Part shown: positions 62,696-64,000 of the stretch, piece after piece
Layout: every line of letters begins with the position of its first letter
Position numbering within the stretch: the stretch's first letter is position 1
DNA from: Comamonadaceae bacterium
GTDB taxonomy: Bacteria; Pseudomonadota; Gammaproteobacteria; Burkholderiales; Burkholderiaceae_C
Reading direction: 5' to 3'
NCBI GenBank assembly: GCA_027486755.1
Contig: JAIXOM010000054.1
Location: 124,001-188,000, forward strand
DNA: 64,000 nt
Program-made: the position numbers and the translations under genes
Notes under the pieces: generated by a model
Told to the model about the DNA's origin: nothing
Database searches by the model: none
Seen by the model: the letters and a program-made list of their open reading frames with translations, nothing else

Positions 62696-63664
62696 TTATT
62701 CCGCCTTGATGTTGGCCTGGGTTGCGACCCGGCTCCAGCGCGCGATTTCCGCGCGCATGAACTCGTTGCCTTCTTCAGGCGATGTGAAAAAGGGCTCAAA
62801 ACCCAGTTTGGCCAAGCGATCGGCCATATCAGGTGAGCGGCCGACCTGCACGAAGGCTTCGCTGAGTTTTTTGACCACCGCAGCCGGCGTTCCTGCTGGC
62901 GCATACAGCGCAAACCAGTTGGTGAAATCCAGATCCTTGAAGCCGAGCTCAGCAAATGTGGGGGTTTGGGGCAGGGCCGGGGTTCTTTGCGGCAAGGCCA
63001 AGCCCAAAGCGCGGATGCGGCCATCCCTGATATAGGGCAGAGCATTTTGCAGAGGACTGAACATGTAATTGAGCTGCCCACTGACCAGGTCGGTCATGGC
63101 CTGCGACTGCCCCTTATAGGGAATGTGGTTACCGCTGATGCCGGTTCTTTGCCCAAACAACTCGCTTTGCAAATGCTGCGGGCTGCCGATGCCGGCCGAG
63201 CCGTAGTTGAGCGCGCCCGGCTTTTGCTTGAGCGCATCGATGAACTCAGCCACCGTCTTGACGTTAAAGCTCGGGTGAACCACCAGCACCACGCTGGTCT
63301 GCCCCACCAGGGTCACCGCCTGCAGGTCCTTGATCAGGTCATAGGGCAGCTTGCGAAACACCGCGACATTGGTAGCAATCGTTGCCGGTGAAAGCAGCAA
63401 GGTGTAGCCGTCAGGCGCCGCCTTGGCCACCGCCTGCACGCCGATATTGCCACCGGCGCCCAGGATGTTTTCGACCACCACCGCTTGGCCCAGCAGATCT
63501 CCCGCCTTTTGTCCGAGCGTGCGGGCCAGCAGATCGGTGCCGCCACCGGCAGCCACCGGCACCACGATCTTGATGGGCTTGATGGGGAAGGGCTGGGCGT
63601 GGGCGCTGATGGCACTGACGGCCGCAACAAGCGTCAGGGTTTGGAGGAGGATTCGTCGGATCAT
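62696..63664 (-). CDS. Bug/TctC-family periplasmic solute-binding protein
   Basis: A 322-residue exported binding protein. A signal peptide (IRRILLQTLTLVAAVSAISA, cleavage after AHA) precedes the mature start QPFPIKPIKIVVPVAAGGG. Later come IPYKGQSQAMTDLVSGQLN and APAGTPAAVVKKLSEAF. The ATG at 63664 follows AAGAAAG. A TTG two codons earlier is disfavoured. It is upstream of the class II aldolase and downstream of a ferredoxin reductase, which suggests transport of their substrate. Confidence 0.9.
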   Translation of the reverse strand: MIRRILLQTLTLVAAVSAISAHAQPFPIKPIKIVVPVAAGGGTDLLARTLGQKAGDLLGQAVVVENILGAGGNIGVQAVAKAAPDGYTLLLSPATIATNVAVFRKLPYDLIKDLQAVTLVGQTSVVLVVHPSFNVKTVAEFIDALKQKPGALNYGSAGIGSPQHLQSELFGQRTGISGNHIPYKGQSQAMTDLVSGQLNYMFSPLQNALPYIRDGRIRALGLALPQRTPALPQTPTFAELGFKDLDFTNWFALYAPAGTPAAVVKKLSEAFVQVGRSPDMADRLAKLGFEPFFTSPEEGNEFMRAEIARWSRVATQANIKAE

Positions 63665-63760
63665 GATCAAACTTTCTTTTGAAGACAGGGTCCATCGCGA
63701 AGGCTTGAGCTGCGCGACCCCCGGATTGTGGCCTTATCCTGCGCGCTTTGGCGCCAAGCC

Positions 63761-64000
63761 CTAAGCCGATGGCTGCAGCGAGCGCAAGGATATGCCCGCG
63801 TCGACCACCTGAGCAGGGTCGGGTGAGAAGCCTGCCTCTAGCCACTTGCGCGCGACCATGAAGTCGGCAGGCGCATTGACGGACTCCACGCAGCGCAGCC
63901 GGCTTTGCTGGAAATGAAACAGGCTGAAAGCACCAGGCTGAGGCCCCTGGCGCCGCAGAGTCTGCATGGCCCCAGCATCAAGCAGGCCGACCATCTGTAA
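63761..64000 (-). CDS. Ferredoxin/rubredoxin reductase, C-terminus only (right edge)
   Basis: About 79 residues are visible. They match the reductase C-terminal domain of FAD-dependent ferredoxin reductases of Rieske dioxygenases: LQMVGLLDAGAMQTLRRQG, then FSLFHFQQSRLRCVESVNAP and ADFMVARKWLEAGFSPDP. The rest lies beyond the right edge. It is followed by the Bug and class II aldolase genes. A Rieske oxygenase may lie upstream outside the window, which cannot be seen here. Confidence 0.8.
   Translation of the reverse strand, partial: LQMVGLLDAGAMQTLRRQGPQPGAFSLFHFQQSRLRCVESVNAPADFMVARKWLEAGFSPDPAQVVDAGISLRSLQPSA

Overview
The window is bacterial chromosomal DNA with very high G+C. Operons are tight and often overlap by 4 nt. 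There are many Bug/TctC-type binding proteins and familiar blocks such as metX-metW, lptD-surA-ksgA, tsaB-rimI and kdsD-kdsC-lptC. Together these point to a betaproteobacterium of the order Burkholderiales, probably Comamonadaceae. I see no rRNA or tRNA genes, no CRISPR array, and no intact transposase or phage gene.

Layout. 1-2.3 kb: a minus-strand set (DJ-1/PfpI protein, TetR repressor, SDR cut off by the left edge) carrying three copies of one 18-bp palindromic operator. 2.45-3.3 kb: a TorF-type porin with a strong terminator and a possible sigma-54/NtrC promoter. 3.5-9.2 kb: a LysR regulator facing a three-subunit molybdenum hydroxylase of the xanthine dehydrogenase/CO dehydrogenase family and a Bug protein. 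9.4-14.3 kb: a DUF4936-UbiX-UbiD operon facing Bug-RidA-Bug. This reads as catabolism of an aromatic or heteroaromatic carboxylate, substrate unknown. 14.4-18.2 kb: CnoX-like thioredoxin, purE-purK-tsaC. 18.2-21.3 kb: LLM flavin oxidoreductase, a 583-bp repeat-rich non-coding stretch, dacB. 21.4-23.4 kb: tsaB-rimI-degenerate uracil-DNA glycosylase. 23.4-25.8 kb: a soluble histidine kinase co-translated with a TetR regulator, divergent from a signal-less solute-binding protein. 25.9-31.4 kb: flavin reductase, EamA transporter, a protein of unknown function and a MacAB/DevBCA-type export operon. 31.5-37.6 kb: thioesterase, PduO-type adenosyltransferase, FAD-linked dehydrogenase, a small Cys-rich protein, a MetE-like protein, and VanA with a divergent GntR regulator. 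37.7-41.7 kb: a LivF remnant, maeB, and a secreted barnase-type RNase with its barstar inhibitor.

41.7-47.4 kb: outer-membrane biogenesis (ksgA, surA, lptD) divergent from amgK-rsmE. 48.2-53.4 kb: MFS transporter, M20 peptidase, metX-metW under a SAM-II riboswitch with its own terminator, and a GDT1-family cation exporter. 53.6-55.6 kb: amtB and a glycine-rich RRM protein whose ribosome binding site lies in a hairpin. 55.6-57.8 kb: kdsD-kdsC-lptC for Kdo/LPS supply and export. 57.9-60.4 kb: KefB/C antiporter and apt. 60.5-64 kb: MFS exporter, class II aldolase, Bug protein and the C-terminus of a ferredoxin reductase cut by the right edge.

Most of the window is ordinary housekeeping and catabolic content. 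Best candidates for follow-up are the kinase/TetR/cytosolic binding protein locus (23.4-25.8 kb), the 225-bp inverted-repeat element (19.4-19.65 kb), the SAM-II leader of metX, the RNA hairpin on the RRM gene and the degenerate glycosylase. Starts were chosen from Shine-Dalgarno sites, overlaps and family N-termini. All functions are inferred from sequence reading, not from database searches.
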